A stretch of DNA of 64,000 nt from Fusibacter bizertensis (GCF_029914245.1 NZ_JARYZI010000002.1:124001-188000), one strand, 5' to 3'; positions 1 through 9,921 are shown, numbered from the stretch's first letter. The notes: generated by a model not told the origin, from the letters alone. Made by a program: numbers and translations.

Positions 1-47
1 TGCAAATTATTAAAAATCAATTAGACTATTCTGAGAAGGAGGCAATT

Positions 48-236
48 ATGGAATTTAGTATACCACATGACCCAATCATATTACTTGGGATGATTAACAT
101 GAAACTTCGAGATTTTTATCCAAATATGGAATCTTTATGTGAAGACCTTGGAGTCGACATCATAGAAGTTACCCAAACGCTCCTTGATGCTGGGTTTAAA
201 TATGATTTCACAACCAATCAGTTTCATCAAATCTAA
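48..236 (+). CDS. DUF4250 family small protein
   Basis: Small 62-residue soluble protein matching the DUF4250 pattern as I remember it: an N-terminal 'DPIILLGMINMKLRD' block, an acidic 'LCEDLGVD' helix and a C-terminal 'YDFTTNQF' block. Function is unknown for the family. The start is supported by an AAGGAGG ribosome site eight bases upstream. It is the only plus-strand gene in this corner and converges on the thiolase gene, sharing a bidirectional terminator with it. No signal peptide or membrane segment is visible. The family call rests on remembered motif layout, not a search. Confidence 0.75.
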   Translation: MEFSIPHDPIILLGMINMKLRDFYPNMESLCEDLGVDIIEVTQTLLDAGFKYDFTTNQFHQI

Positions 237-290
237 AAAAAAGACACTTCTTGCCCATGGGGATGGGCGACAAGAAGTGTCTTTTTCATT
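235..290. terminator. Bidirectional rho-independent terminator
   Basis: A 13-15 bp perfect stem (AAGACACTTCTTG at 241-253 with its complement from 271) flanked by A-rich and T-rich tracts serves both the DUF4250 gene and the convergent thiolase operon. Confidence 0.9.
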
Positions 291-305
291 TCAATTTTAC
301 CTCAT

Positions 306-1484
306 TTATGGTCTTTCAATGAGTAATGTCGTACCCATTCCGCCACCTATACAAAGTGTTGCCAATCCTTTTTTAGCGTCGCGTTTTTGCATCTCGTGAA
401 GCAAAGTAACAAATATACGCGTTCCACTTGCGCCAACCGGATGACCGATTGCGATTGCGCCGCCATTTACGTTTACGATCTCAGGATTTAATCCTAAATC
501 TCTCACCACTGCAAGCGATTGTGCAGCAAAAGCTTCATTCGCTTCTATAAGTTCCAAATCTTCAACTTTCCATCCTGCACTTGCAAGAGCAGCCTTAGAT
601 GCTGGAACTGGTCCATAACCCATAATTGATGGATCTACACCTTTTGTACCAAACCCCTTAACGATAGCAAGAACTTCTAGTCCAAGTGCCTTCGCTTTTT
701 CTAGACTCATAACAACAACCATAGCTGCGCCATCATTGATTCCAGAAGCATTTCCAGCAGTAACCGTACCCTCTTTTTTAAATGCTGGTCTTAATTTTTG
801 TAAAGATTCAATTGTTGTTCCATGTTTGATATATTCATCTTGATCAACAACAACTTCACCTTTTCTAGTTTTAATCACTACTGGAACAATCTCATCTACA
901 AATCTACCTTCTTTTTGCGCTTTTTCAGCTCTATTTTGACTTGTTAAAGCAAATTCATCTTGTTCTTCTCTAGATAAATTCCATTGTTCAGCAATATTTT
1001 CAGCTGTTATCCCCATATGATAATCATTAAATGCATCTGTTAGTGCATCTTTAATCATATGATCTTGCATTTGTACATGTCCCATCTTACTTCCCCAGCG
1101 ACTTTGAGTCGCGAGGTAAGGTGCATTTGACATACTTTCCGCACCACCACAAAGAATCGTGTCAGCGCCACCACTACCAATAATTTGAGCTGCTAAACTA
1201 ATCGCTCTTAGTCCTGAACCACAAAGTATATTAAGTGACATTGCAGGTACTTCCACTGGCACACCGGCCTTCACTGCAATTTGTCTTGCTATATTTTGAC
1301 CTTGACCAGCACTTAAGATATTGCCAATGATCACTTCATCTATAACGCTTTCAGAAATTTTTGCGCGTTTAATTGCTTCTTTTGCCGCCACAACGCCTAA
1401 ATCAACTACAGATACATCTTTAAGTGCACCACCGAAAGAACCCACTGGTGTTCTAACTGCAGCAACTATTGCAACTTCTCTCAT
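306..1484 (-). CDS. thlA: Acetyl-CoA C-acetyltransferase (thiolase)
   Basis: Catalyses reversible condensation or thiolysis between acetoacetyl-CoA and two acetyl-CoA in the cytoplasm. At 392 residues it has normal family length. The nucleophilic cysteine is Cys88 in '[11 protein letters not shown]', the catalytic histidine is His348 in '[11 protein letters not shown]' and the second cysteine is Cys378 in 'LCIGGGMG'; all are intact. An AGGAGG site precedes the ATG and lies over the end of the upstream dehydrogenase gene, ten bases away, so translation is probably coupled. It is the last gene of the cluster CoA-transferase, dehydrogenase, thiolase. That order suits oxidation of a 3-hydroxyacyl compound to acetyl-CoA; a biosynthetic role in butyrate formation is the alternative. 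Confidence 0.93.
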   Translation of the reverse strand: MREVAIVAAVRTPVGSFGGALKDVSVVDLGVVAAKEAIKRAKISESVIDEVIIGNILSAGQGQNIARQIAVKAGVPVEVPAMSLNILCGSGLRAISLAAQIIGSGGADTILCGGAESMSNAPYLATQSRWGSKMGHVQMQDHMIKDALTDAFNDYHMGITAENIAEQWNLSREEQDEFALTSQNRAEKAQKEGRFVDEIVPVVIKTRKGEVVVDQDEYIKHGTTIESLQKLRPAFKKEGTVTAGNASGINDGAAMVVVMSLEKAKALGLEVLAIVKGFGTKGVDPSIMGYGPVPASKAALASAGWKVEDLELIEANEAFAAQSLAVVRDLGLNPEIVNVNGGAIAIGHPVGASGTRIFVTLLHEMQKRDAKKGLATLCIGGGMGTTLLIERP

Positions 1485-1494
1485 GAAAATCCTC

Positions 1495-2214
1495 CTATAA
1501 TCTTAATCCACCATTAACAGATAAGTTATGGCCTGTTACAAATGAAGATTCATCACTTGCTAAGAACAATACTGCATTTGCAATTTCTTGAGGCTCACCA
1601 AGGCGACCAAGCATTGTTTTCGCTCTAATTGGATCAAGTACTTTATCAGGTACTGTTTTCATCATCTCAGTATTCACATAACCTGGTGCAATACTGTTTA
1701 CTCTTACTGCAGCGCCTTTTCTTGAAAATTCCTTTGCCCATGTTTTCATCATTCCAATTACGCCAGCTTTAGTTGCAGCATAATTTGATTGACCAACATT
1801 ACCATATTCACCAACAACTGAAGCGATATTGATGATACTTCCTGCACCATTTTCCATCATTACTGGACTGATAAATTGCGTCATATTAAATACGCCTTTA
1901 AGGTTAACATTGATTACTGCATCCCACATATCCTCAGTCATTTTATTAATAAGAGCATCTCTAGTAATACCTGCATTATTTACCAAAATATCAATTTTGC
2001 CATATTCTTTTACAATTGTTTCAACAAAAACTTCGATAGCAGCTCTATCCGTTACATTAAGTGCATAACCTTTAATATTAGCTTGTTCAAATTCAGCTGC
2101 ATTCATATCAACCGCGATAACTTTTGCACCTTGTTTTTCAAATGTTTCACAAATTGATCTTCCTATCCCTTGAGCGCCGCCAGTTACGACAGCCACTTTG
2201 TCTTGTAATCTCAT
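1495..2214 (-). CDS. Short-chain dehydrogenase, probable 3-hydroxybutyrate or 3-hydroxyacyl dehydrogenase
   Basis: Classical SDR of 239 residues. It shows the Rossmann motif 'TGGAQGIG' (11-18), 'NNAG' near 79, and catalytic Ser132, Tyr145 and Lys149 ('NYAATKAG'). An aspartate (Asp36) ends the second strand in 'VIAVD', which in this family usually favours NAD(H) over NADP(H); that points to an oxidative role such as 3-hydroxybutyrate to acetoacetate. I chose the ATG at 2214 because AGGAG lies eight bases before it, while an upstream in-frame GTG at 2223 overlaps the ribosome site. Sequence alone cannot exclude FabG or acetoacetyl-CoA reductase activity; the CoA-transferase and thiolase neighbours favour ketone-body-type chemistry. 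Confidence 0.85.
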   Translation of the reverse strand: MRLQDKVAVVTGGAQGIGRSICETFEKQGAKVIAVDMNAAEFEQANIKGYALNVTDRAAIEVFVETIVKEYGKIDILVNNAGITRDALINKMTEDMWDAVINVNLKGVFNMTQFISPVMMENGAGSIINIASVVGEYGNVGQSNYAATKAGVIGMMKTWAKEFSRKGAAVRVNSIAPGYVNTEMMKTVPDKVLDPIRAKTMLGRLGEPQEIANAVLFLASDESSFVTGHNLSVNGGLRL

Positions 2215-2267
2215 TTTTGTCACTCCTTATATTTAGTATTTGCCATTTATTTAGTATTTATCATTCC

Positions 2268-3812
2268 CTATAATTCGAGTCCCATCTTTTCTTCGTTGAA
2301 TATTCTTGCATCCATTTCCTTTAACGGCTCTGCAATAGCAGGTTTAAATTCCATTTGATCCAAAATATCTCTTTGAAGATCTACACCTGGTGCTATCTCT
2401 GTTAATGTTAATCCATCTGCTGTAATTTCAAAAACTGCCCTCTCGGTTACATAAATTACAGGTTGATGGGTTTCAAATGCATAGTCACCAGAAAATGTTA
2501 CTTGTTCAACTTCTTTTATGAATTTTTTTGATCTACCCTCATTAACTATTTGAAGTTTACCGTCTGAAATTGCAATTTCAAGACCTCCAGCAGTAAATGT
2601 ACCACAGTATACACATTTTTTGGCATTTTGAGAGATATTGATGAAACCACCACATCCAGGTACTTTAGGACCAAATTTAGATACATTGACATTTCCACGA
2701 CTGTCACATTGCGCCAGTCCTAAGAAAGTTACATCTAAACCACCACCATCATAAAAATCAAACTGATAGGGTTGGTCAATAATCATGTCTGGGTTAGTTG
2801 CGGCGCCAAAACTTTGTCCACCAGCAGGTATACCACCAATTGTACCAGCTTCTGTAGTGAGTATTAAACCTTCTATTCCCTCTTCATTTGCTACGATAGA
2901 TACGCCTTCTGGCATACCAATACCTAGGTTTGTAATTGCATTTGCTTTTAATTCCATCGCAGCACGTCTTGCAATTAACTTTCTTTCAGATAAAACCATT
3001 GGTGGTATGCTTTTCACTGGAATTCTTATATCTTGGCTATAAGATGGATTGTATTGTTCTGCAAAGGTCTGCATATGTTCTTCTTGAGAGGCTTCTACAA
3101 TTGCATCCACATAGATACCAGGAATTTTTACGAGCTTATGATTTAAAGTGCCCTCTGAAACAACTTTCTCAACTTGTAAAATTACGATTCCACCAGAATT
3201 CTTTGCAGCTTGTGCTATTGAAAGCATTTCAAGGCTTAGCGCCTCTTTTTCAAATGTACAATTGCCAAACGGATCTGCATAAGTACCGCGTATAAATGCA
3301 ACATCTATCGGAAAAGATTTGTAATATAGCCATTCTTCACCACCGAGGTTTATGAGTTCAACCAAGTCTTCTTTGGCTGAGTTATTGATCTTACCACCCT
3401 CAAGTCTTGGGTCAACAAAGGTTTTTAGACCAACTTTTGTTACTACTCCTGGTTTTTTACCTGCAATTTCTCTAAAAAGATGTGATATAACACCTTGAGG
3501 AAAATTGTATGCTTCAAGCTTCTCATCTAGTGCTAATTTGCCAAGTTTTGGCGCAAGTCCCCAGTGTCCACCTACAACGCGTTTAACAATTCCTTCTTGA
3601 CCGAAATGGTTCAAGCCTCTATTTTTACCGTCACCTTGACCTGCTGCATAAACAAGTGTCAAATCTTTAGGATGTCCCGTACTTACAAATGCATCTTCCA
3701 CACCTCTGCTAAGTGCTTCAGGATGCATATTACCTACGAAACCACCAGTAGCAACGGTACTACCATCTTTTATAAGTGCAATCGCAGCTTCAAGCGTCAT
3801 CACCTTATTCAT
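2268..3812 (-). CDS. Family I acyl-CoA:acetate CoA-transferase, Pct/YdiF type
   Basis: Fused alpha-beta CoA-transferase of 514 residues, the length of propionate CoA-transferases. It moves CoA between acyl-CoA (commonly acetyl-CoA) and a free short-chain acid. The catalytic glutamate is Glu321 in '[14 protein letters not shown]', and the downstream block '[17 protein letters not shown]' is typical of the Pct/YdiF group. The ATG at 3812 has GGAGG nine bases before it; an in-frame ATG eleven codons further upstream has no such site. Together with the dehydrogenase and thiolase it would activate acetoacetate or 3-hydroxybutyrate and split it to acetyl-CoA. Substrate is inferred from neighbours; propionate, lactate or butyrate remain possible. 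Confidence 0.85.
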   Translation of the reverse strand: MNKVMTLEAAIALIKDGSTVATGGFVGNMHPEALSRGVEDAFVSTGHPKDLTLVYAAGQGDGKNRGLNHFGQEGIVKRVVGGHWGLAPKLGKLALDEKLEAYNFPQGVISHLFREIAGKKPGVVTKVGLKTFVDPRLEGGKINNSAKEDLVELINLGGEEWLYYKSFPIDVAFIRGTYADPFGNCTFEKEALSLEMLSIAQAAKNSGGIVILQVEKVVSEGTLNHKLVKIPGIYVDAIVEASQEEHMQTFAEQYNPSYSQDIRIPVKSIPPMVLSERKLIARRAAMELKANAITNLGIGMPEGVSIVANEEGIEGLILTTEAGTIGGIPAGGQSFGAATNPDMIIDQPYQFDFYDGGGLDVTFLGLAQCDSRGNVNVSKFGPKVPGCGGFINISQNAKKCVYCGTFTAGGLEIAISDGKLQIVNEGRSKKFIKEVEQVTFSGDYAFETHQPVIYVTERAVFEITADGLTLTEIAPGVDLQRDILDQMEFKPAIAEPLKEMDARIFNEEKMGLEL

Positions 3813-3905
3813 GTTAGTCCCTCCGAAATATAATAACAGTGCCAACTGTTATCTAGTCTATTTTAATCCCAACTTTATATTCATACTCATATAGAACGAT
3901 AGGGC

Positions 3906-3924
3906 GGGGTCAATACTCGACCCC
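3906..3924. other. GC-rich hairpin between permease and CoA-transferase genes
   Basis: A 6-bp GGGGTC/GACCCC stem with a seven-base loop stands out in the A/T-rich 241-base gap. No T-run follows on the minus strand, so it may be an mRNA processing or stability element, not a full terminator. The rest of the gap holds imperfect TTACTA repeats near 3950-3980 and nothing else recognised. Confidence 0.45.
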
Positions 3925-4053
3925 ATCACCTCTACATCGTCGTTATTACTTTTACTATTACTACTACTTTTACTGATATTTTTTCTTTGATATCTACTAC
4001 ATTCTTCATTAAAATCTAAGTTATTTTATATCCAAAATTTCTTTAAATCTAAA

Positions 4054-5415
4054 TTATACGATACCGAATAATAGATATGATAAACATACAACGATAACCG
4101 TTAACAATGGAATTACAACTGTTAAAGCAGCTATATCAAGATATGCTTCCTTGTGATTAACTTTACATACTGATAATAATGTGATTACCGCACCACAATG
4201 TGGTAACGAATCAAGTCCACCAGCTGCTATCAGCATGATTCTATGAAGTGCACCTGGGTCAATACCCATTTGTAGGAATTCTGGTGCTAAAACTTCAAGT
4301 GCAATAGCCGTACCACCTGAAGAAGAACCAACGATACCTGCAAGTAATGTTGTAGAAAATGCAACTTTGAAAATTGAAGGAATACTCATTGCAACAATTG
4401 CGCCTTTTACAGTACCAAAAGCAGCAAGAGATTTGATAACGCCACCGTAACCAACTTCAGATCCAGTATTAAAAATAGGAAGTAATGAACCTACAGCGCC
4501 TTCAAAAATTACTTTATTCGTATTTTTAAGGTATTTTCTTAAAGCAATTAAGATAAATACAATTGCAGTACCTAAACCAATAATTACTGGCCATGTGCCA
4601 TCTACTGTAGCATCTGGGTTGTAAGCATGAAGTTTAGCGATAACAGAATCAAGTTTAAAGTACCAATTTGTTAAAACAAAGTTCATAACGAAAACAATAA
4701 TGATTGGTGCAATTGCGATCCAGAACTTAGGGATATTGTCATACGTTTCAACTAATCCTTCATTTTCGTGAACGCCATAACCTTCACCAGCCGCATTAAG
4801 TTTCTTAGCACGACGATTAAGCCACCATAAACCACCAAAGAACATACAAGCTGATCCAATGATTCCTAACCAGAAACCTGCATATATAGTTGTTCCAAAA
4901 TATTTTGTTGGCATTGTATTGAGATATTGAGGCGAACCTGGCATTGCAGTCATTGTAAAAGTAAATGCGCCAAGAGCGATTGCTGCTGGAAGTAGACGTT
5001 TTGGAATATCTGCTTCTCTATAAAGCATAGCGCCGATTGGATACATTGCGAAAACTACAACGAATAGTGAAACACCACCATAAGTGAGTAAGCTTGTTGC
5101 AACAACTACTGCTGCGATTGCATGCTTCTTGCCCAACTTTTCAGAAATAAAGTGTGCGATAGAAGTAGCTGCGCCAGTAACGCCCATTAATTTACCAAAA
5201 ATTGCTCCTGCAAGGAATACAGGGAAGTAAGATTTGATATAACCTGCTGCTGCTGGCATGAAAATACTTGATAATGCGTAAAGCGCTGGAATTTCTCCAG
5301 AGAGCATTGCTGCAAGCATAGCTAAAAGTGGTGCGAGTACTAACACTGTAATTCCGCGGTATGCCAAATACATAAGTGCGAAAAGTGTCATAATAATTGC
5401 CAATACACCTAACAT
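4054..5415 (-). CDS. GntP family permease, probable hydroxy-acid or keto-acid importer
   Basis: Integral membrane transporter of 453 residues with about twelve hydrophobic segments, starting with a strongly hydrophobic N-terminus. The glycine/serine-rich loop 'LLAGIVGSSSGGTAIALEVL' and the 'GGLDSLPHCGAVITLL' segment are typical of GntP/DsdX relatives, which bring gluconate, D-serine or 3-hydroxybutyrate into the cell by proton symport. A GGGGG ribosome site precedes the ATG and lies in the twelve-base gap after the small membrane protein, so the two are cotranscribed from the sigma-54 promoter at 5961-5976. The company of thiolase, dehydrogenase and CoA-transferase suggests 3-hydroxybutyrate or a related short acid as cargo; this is inference. 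Confidence 0.85.
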   Translation of the reverse strand: MLGVLAIIMTLFALMYLAYRGITVLVLAPLLAMLAAMLSGEIPALYALSSIFMPAAAGYIKSYFPVFLAGAIFGKLMGVTGAATSIAHFISEKLGKKHAIAAVVVATSLLTYGGVSLFVVVFAMYPIGAMLYREADIPKRLLPAAIALGAFTFTMTAMPGSPQYLNTMPTKYFGTTIYAGFWLGIIGSACMFFGGLWWLNRRAKKLNAAGEGYGVHENEGLVETYDNIPKFWIAIAPIIIVFVMNFVLTNWYFKLDSVIAKLHAYNPDATVDGTWPVIIGLGTAIVFILIALRKYLKNTNKVIFEGAVGSLLPIFNTGSEVGYGGVIKSLAAFGTVKGAIVAMSIPSIFKVAFSTTLLAGIVGSSSGGTAIALEVLAPEFLQMGIDPGALHRIMLIAAGGLDSLPHCGAVITLLSVCKVNHKEAYLDIAALTVVIPLLTVIVVCLSYLLFGIV

Positions 5416-5427
5416 TTTTTTGTCCCC

Positions 5428-5916
5428 CTAACTTAATAGTTTGATGATTTCATATAATACATAGAAAAGTATCATGACATTAACACCTATCAACGCCATT
5501 AAAACACCATTAGTAAATAATTTACCTTTTGCAAGCATTTCAATGTGCTTAGGATGAAATTTCTTCTCGCCAAGTCCGTTTTTTGAATCGTCAATCATAG
5601 TCTTTAAAAAAGTACTCATTATGACAACCGCAACAGCTAAACTTAAAAGATATACCAATCCTAGTTGGATAGAATAGATGGCTTCTATGACAGAAACAAA
5701 TGAGGTAACCAAGATCGCAAATACAAAATATTCTTCAAACTTAAAATAGCGATGCTTTTGATCATATGCCTCTGAAATAATCATACGTATAAACACCAAT
5801 GCCAAGTGCACGTACTTGTACTCCTGAGGATAATAAATCTGTTGAATAAATACCACTACAAGCAATACCTGATAAATCAAATTGAAATATCTTGGGTTCC
5901 TAAGTGCTTTAACCAT
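5428..5916 (-). CDS. Uncharacterised five-helix membrane protein, first gene of sigma-54 operon
   Basis: I do not recognise a named family. The 162-residue product has about five hydrophobic stretches (roughly residues 10-28, 38-54, 62-80, 82-102 and 132-155) separated by short charged loops, including 'KNGLGEKKFHPKHIE' before the last helix. I take the ATG at 5916 because AAGGA is well placed for it and overlaps the in-frame ATG three codons upstream. It lies directly behind the sigma-54 promoter and twelve bases before the GntP permease. An accessory role in the same transport function is possible but not shown. Confidence 0.7.
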   Translation of the reverse strand: MVKALRNPRYFNLIYQVLLVVVFIQQIYYPQEYKYVHLALVFIRMIISEAYDQKHRYFKFEEYFVFAILVTSFVSVIEAIYSIQLGLVYLLSLAVAVVIMSTFLKTMIDDSKNGLGEKKFHPKHIEMLAKGKLFTNGVLMALIGVNVMILFYVLYEIIKLLS

Positions 5917-5960
5917 AAAGTACATCCTTTCTTACGTCATTTTACTTTCACTTTATTAAA

Positions 5961-5976
5961 AGCAATTCCCGTGCCA
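5961..5976 (-). promoter_or_regulatory. Sigma-54 (-24/-12) promoter
   Basis: Read on the minus strand the site is TGGCAC, five bases, TTGCT, an exact match to the -24/-12 consensus TGGCAC-N5-TTGCW. It lies about 45 bases before the start of the membrane protein/GntP genes and is next to a sigma-54 activator gene, which makes a chance match unlikely. Confidence 0.9.
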
Positions 5977-6058
5977 AAGTATAAGTCCACTTTTACGCGC
6001 TTTTTCACTCTTTTTGATAAAATTATATAATAAATGCAATAAAATATTGATAAAAAGA

Positions 6059-6090
6059 AAACAAGTGTAAATTAATACTTACACTTGTTT
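6059..6090. promoter_or_regulatory. Inverted repeat: activator binding site and/or terminator
   Basis: Twelve-base perfect arms (AAACAAGTGTAA and its complement) surround an eight-base spacer, about 85 bases upstream of the sigma-54 promoter. A further half-site TTACACTT occurs at 6121-6128. Position and repetition fit an upstream activating sequence for the neighbouring activator. On the minus strand the repeat is also followed by TTTTCTTTTT, so it could terminate the activator transcript as well. Confidence 0.6.
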
Positions 6091-6221
6091 GTGTTAAAAT
6101 TGGACAATGTCAACTTTCGTTTACACTTATATGAATTTGAGCTTATTTGTAAAAAAATAATTACACATTTAGTTTTCATATTCAAACATAAGACTAAAAA
6201 ACATAGAAATTTTCAAAAAAT

Positions 6222-7934
6222 TTATTTCATATCATATTTTTCTAACTTCTTATGAAGTGCCATTCTTGAGATGCCCAGATCTATAGCTGTTCTACTTTTA
6301 TTGCCCTTAAAGGAAATTAATCTTTCTAAGATAATCTTCTTTTCAGCAGCGTCAACAAGTTCTTTGAGAGGTTCGCCAGTGGAGGTTAGCTTTCCATTAT
6401 TAATATGTGCCGGAAGATGCCATGGTTGAATGAACTCTTCGCCCTCCATAATATTGTAGGCACGCTCAATGACGTTTTTTAGTTCACGTATATTGCCTTT
6501 CCAATCATAAGAGAACAGTTGCATCTGAGTCTTTTCCGATAGTCCTTTTAAGTTACCATGATTCTCTTGATTCAACTGATCTATAAAGTGATTAGAAAGT
6601 AAAATGATATCTTCCTTTCGCTCCCTCAATGGTGGAATCATTAAATTGATCACATTTAGACGATAATATAAATCTTCTCTAAATTCTTTTTCTTCGACCA
6701 TCATCTTTAAATTTCTATTAGTTGCAGCAATAATGCGAACATCAATCTGTTTGGGTGAGTTTGAACCAATGCGCTCAACTTCACCTTCTTGCAATACTCG
6801 GAGTATTTTGGCTTGCATCTGAAGTGGCATATCACCAATTTCATCTAAGAAAATAGTCCCTTGATCAGCGAGTTCAAATTTTCCAATCCGGCCATTTTTA
6901 TCAGCACCGGTAAACGACCCTTTGTCATATCCAAAGAGTTCAGACTCTAATAAATGTTCTGGTATTGCAGCGCAATTGACCTTAATAAAAGGCATCTCTC
7001 TTCTGTGACTAGATAAATGAATCGCATGAGCAAAAAGTTCTTTCCCGGTACCACTCTCACCTTGAATCAAGACACTGGACTTTGAATGTGCAAGTTTGTT
7101 GACATAGTTTTTTAGTTTGTTGATTTCATCATCACTTGTAATGATTTGATTTAAACTGTATTTCGCTCTGTGTAAACTGCTTATTTCTGATTTCAGATTC
7201 TTTAGTTCTCTCTCAACACGGCTAAATTTCTTGTTAATATTCTGAAGTTCAGACACATTTCTAAATATTACTTTTCCAATTGCCCCAGCTAATTTTCCAT
7301 CAACATAATAAGGGATACGTGTTGCCACCATGTAATCTCCATGTATTTCTTGAAAGTCATTTACTTCAGGGATACCCGTTTGTGCAACAATGTGCATCCT
7401 TGTATTTTCAATCACTTCTGTAACGTGTTTACCAATAACTTGATCGCCTTCTATTCCCAAGAATTTCATGTATGCATTGGAAATCATAGTTATATAACCA
7501 TTTGAATCAACTACCAATATACCATCATAGGCAATCTCTAGAACTGTCTTTAGCACAGACATCTCGCTTCGATCCGCCTCAATTCTACTACTGAGTTGTT
7601 CAATTCTTGTAATATCATCAAAAATAGAAATTGCACCAATTACTTTTCCATCTTCAAAAAGTGGAACTCTAGAAGCAACGCAAGCTCTATTATGAACGTT
7701 TAATCTTATGTTTCGCTCAATTTTTTGAGTGACCATTGTTTCAGTTAACTTTGACTCTGGATAAACCGTAAGCATCGGCATACCTATGGCACTTTCTAGT
7801 TTCACTTCAAGCAATTCTAACGCTCTAGCATTGATATGTGTCACAATCCCAGTAGTATTTATGACGACAATTGCATTGGTGAGCTCTTCAAATACCATTT
7901 GGTTTTCATCTAGGCAATTAAACATTTTTTCCAA
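6222..7934 (-). CDS. Sigma-54-dependent transcriptional activator with two PAS domains
   Basis: Enhancer-binding protein of 570 residues. Two PAS domains lie at about 12-115 and 128-235, followed by a short coiled segment. The AAA+ domain carries Walker A 'GESGTGKE' (292-299), the sigma-54 contact loop 'GSFTGA' (339-344) and 'FLDEIGDMPL'. A Fis-type helix-turn-helix ends the protein ('SRTAIDLGISRMALHKKLEK'). There is no receiver domain, so it probably senses a small ligand through PAS. The start is a TTG with AGGAG nine bases upstream; the next ATG is too far from that site. It is transcribed toward the sigma-54 promoter at 5961-5976 and is the likely regulator of the GntP/CoA-transferase cluster. 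Confidence 0.92.
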   Translation of the reverse strand: MEKMFNCLDENQMVFEELTNAIVVINTTGIVTHINARALELLEVKLESAIGMPMLTVYPESKLTETMVTQKIERNIRLNVHNRACVASRVPLFEDGKVIGAISIFDDITRIEQLSSRIEADRSEMSVLKTVLEIAYDGILVVDSNGYITMISNAYMKFLGIEGDQVIGKHVTEVIENTRMHIVAQTGIPEVNDFQEIHGDYMVATRIPYYVDGKLAGAIGKVIFRNVSELQNINKKFSRVERELKNLKSEISSLHRAKYSLNQIITSDDEINKLKNYVNKLAHSKSSVLIQGESGTGKELFAHAIHLSSHRREMPFIKVNCAAIPEHLLESELFGYDKGSFTGADKNGRIGKFELADQGTIFLDEIGDMPLQMQAKILRVLQEGEVERIGSNSPKQIDVRIIAATNRNLKMMVEEKEFREDLYYRLNVINLMIPPLRERKEDIILLSNHFIDQLNQENHGNLKGLSEKTQMQLFSYDWKGNIRELKNVIERAYNIMEGEEFIQPWHLPAHINNGKLTSTGEPLKELVDAAEKKIILERLISFKGNKSRTAIDLGISRMALHKKLEKYDMK

Positions 7935-7989
7935 ATAGGTTCACTCCTTTAAAGTTATTACCTTTACTTCATGCAATTATTGTACCAAG

Positions 7990-8742
7990 TTATATAATCT
8001 CAAAAATAACTGGACAATGATCACTTCCTGTAACTTCTGGCGCGATACCTGCAGATTTAAATCTTGCTTTTAGTGTTTCAGAAGCAAGAAAATAATCAAT
8101 TCGCCAACCCACATTATTTTCTCTTGCTTTGCCAAAATACGACCACCAAGTATAGGCATCTTTTTGATCAGGATAAAAATATCTATACGTATCAATAAAA
8201 CCCGCATCGATTAAATCCGTCATTTTAGAGCGCTCTTCAATTGTAAAACCAGCACTTCGCATATTTGACTTTGCATTTTTGATGTCTATCTCTTTATGAG
8301 CGACATTTAAGTCTCCACAGACAATTACAGGTTTATGTTCTTCGAGCTTTTTCAGGAAGGCTCTAAAGTCATCTTCCCATCTCATGCGATATGCTAGTCT
8401 TTCAAGTCCTGATTTTGAATTCGGTGTATATACTGTTACCAAATAAAATGTATCAAGTTCAAGTGCAATCACGCGTCCTTCTTGGTCATGTTCTTCAATA
8501 CCAATTCCCATAATCACATTTAATGGTTCTTGCTTTGAGAAAATAGCTGTTCCTGAATATCCTTTTTTTACAGCATAATTCCAATATTGATGGTAGCCTT
8601 TTAAATCCAGGTCGATTTGACCTTCTTGCAGCTTTGTCTCTTGGAGACAAAAAAAATCAGCATTGGATTCTTCAAAATAATCTAAGAATCCCTTTTTAAC
8701 ACATGCTCGAATACCATTTACATTCCAATTCACAAATTTCAT
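7990..8742 (-). CDS. exoA: Exodeoxyribonuclease III
   Basis: AP endonuclease and 3'-5' exonuclease of base-excision repair, 250 residues. Active-site blocks of the exonuclease-endonuclease-phosphatase fold are all present: 'NWNVNGIRA' at the N-terminus, 'CLQETKLQ', 'VCGDLNVAH' and the C-terminal 'GSDHCPV'. The ATG at 8742 follows GGGAG by six bases; an in-frame upstream ATG would add eight residues over the ribosome site and is less likely. It appears to be a single-gene unit. Confidence 0.95.
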   Translation of the reverse strand: MKFVNWNVNGIRACVKKGFLDYFEESNADFFCLQETKLQEGQIDLDLKGYHQYWNYAVKKGYSGTAIFSKQEPLNVIMGIGIEEHDQEGRVIALELDTFYLVTVYTPNSKSGLERLAYRMRWEDDFRAFLKKLEEHKPVIVCGDLNVAHKEIDIKNAKSNMRSAGFTIEERSKMTDLIDAGFIDTYRYFYPDQKDAYTWWSYFGKARENNVGWRIDYFLASETLKARFKSAGIAPEVTGSDHCPVIFEII

Positions 8743-8850
8743 AAAGTCTCCCTGCAAAAAAAACATGTAACCAATATAGTGTCTATTTGCTTATAGTATA
8801 ACAAATTTTTCAAATAACATAAACCTACTCTATCCATCTTTACATAAGAA

Positions 8851-8908
8851 TACCCCTTACAATACCACTCTAAGAACTTCGTTCTTAAGGTAGGTCTTGA
8901 AAGGGGTA
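8851..8908. other. Nested hairpin downstream of the sodA/DUF2177 unit
   Basis: Outer arms TACCCCTT (8851-8858) and AAGGGGTA (8901-8908) enclose an inner TACC/GGTA pair and a tight AAGAAC-TTC-GTTCTT hairpin. There is no clear T-run on either strand. It lies just after the DUF2177 stop codon and may be a transcript-end structure. Confidence 0.5.
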
Positions 8909-8918
8909 CATCATCCGT

Positions 8919-9311
8919 TTATTTATCAAGATATCCTATGATTAAGTAGCTAACTGTCGCAGTAAGAGTCGATAAAACTGTACCCCAAACCAAATCAATA
9001 AAGGTTATAGTCAAGGGCCACGATTTTACTGTAGCCAGATTCGTTAAATCATAAGTCGCATAAGTGATTAAACCAAAAAGTGCTGCAGATACGACGAGGT
9101 GTGTAAAATCATTTGCTGGCATAATAACAAAATATAGCAAACCAATTACAAACAACATATAAAAGACAATCGCTGCGATCCAGTTAACTTTATCTGCCAT
9201 CAAGTAGCCTAAATATTTTGAATAGATGTTTTTAGCAACAAAGCCAAGCCAAAACATATCAATTACTAAAAAAACTACAAAAGTAATGAAAAAATTCCTC
9301 ACCATCGCCAT
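8919..9311 (-). CDS. DUF2177 family membrane protein
   Basis: Membrane protein of 130 residues with four hydrophobic helices. It carries the family-type start 'VIDMFWLGFVAKNIYSKYLG' and the charged-polar 'TYDLTNLATVKSW' segment between helices three and four. No function is established for DUF2177. The ATG follows GAGGTG by six bases. Only sixteen bases separate it from superoxide dismutase upstream, so the two are probably one operon under the Fur box at 9999-10015, suggesting a link to iron or oxidative stress. Confidence 0.8.
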   Translation of the reverse strand: MAMVRNFFITFVVFLVIDMFWLGFVAKNIYSKYLGYLMADKVNWIAAIVFYMLFVIGLLYFVIMPANDFTHLVVSAALFGLITYATYDLTNLATVKSWPLTITFIDLVWGTVLSTLTATVSYLIIGYLDK

Positions 9312-9327
9312 AAATTCACCTCAATTT

Positions 9328-9921
9328 CTATAATCTACTCTCAACAATACGCCAATCTACTATATTCCAAAAAGCATCAATGTAATCAGCTCTTTTGTTT
9401 TGATAATTCAAGTAATAAGCATGTTCCCAAACATCAAGTCCAAGTAGCTCGGTTAGACCTTCAGAGACTGGTGAATCTTGATTTGGTGTGCTTACTACCT
9501 TGAGTTTATCACCATCTGTAACAAGCCATGCCCATCCACTTCCAAATCGTTTTAAAGCTGCTTCCTTAAATTTTGATTTAAAATCATCAACCGAACCAAA
9601 ATCTGCAACAATTTTGGCTTCAAGTTGTGGTGACATAGGATTTCCACCTGGCGTTAAACTTTCCCAGAATAAAGAGTGATTATAATGCCCGCCGCCATTG
9701 TTCCGAACTGCTTGTCTAATTTCTTCTGGAAGTTGATCTAGCTTTTTAAGCACTTCTTCAATTGACCAATTTTCATAATCTGATTTTCCTTCAAGCGCTG
9801 CATTTAGATTAGAAACATAAGCACCATGATGTTTTTGATGATGGATTTCCATCGTTTTAGCATCTATATAGGGTTCCAATGCACTGTTTTCAAATTTAAG
9901 ATTTGGTAATACATATTTCAT
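9328..9921 (-). CDS. sodA: Superoxide dismutase, Fe/Mn type
   Basis: Converts superoxide to peroxide and oxygen in the cytoplasm. The 197-residue protein is of normal length and keeps the metal ligands: His27 in 'EIHHQKHH', the histidine in '[11 protein letters not shown]', and the aspartate and histidine of '[11 protein letters not shown]'. The C-terminal '[16 protein letters not shown]' is also typical. AGGAGG lies six bases before the ATG. A consensus Fur operator about 80 bases upstream predicts iron-responsive expression. Iron or manganese preference cannot be decided from these motifs. Confidence 0.95.
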   Translation of the reverse strand: MKYVLPNLKFENSALEPYIDAKTMEIHHQKHHGAYVSNLNAALEGKSDYENWSIEEVLKKLDQLPEEIRQAVRNNGGGHYNHSLFWESLTPGGNPMSPQLEAKIVADFGSVDDFKSKFKEAALKRFGSGWAWLVTDGDKLKVVSTPNQDSPVSEGLTELLGLDVWEHAYYLNYQNKRADYIDAFWNIVDWRIVESRL

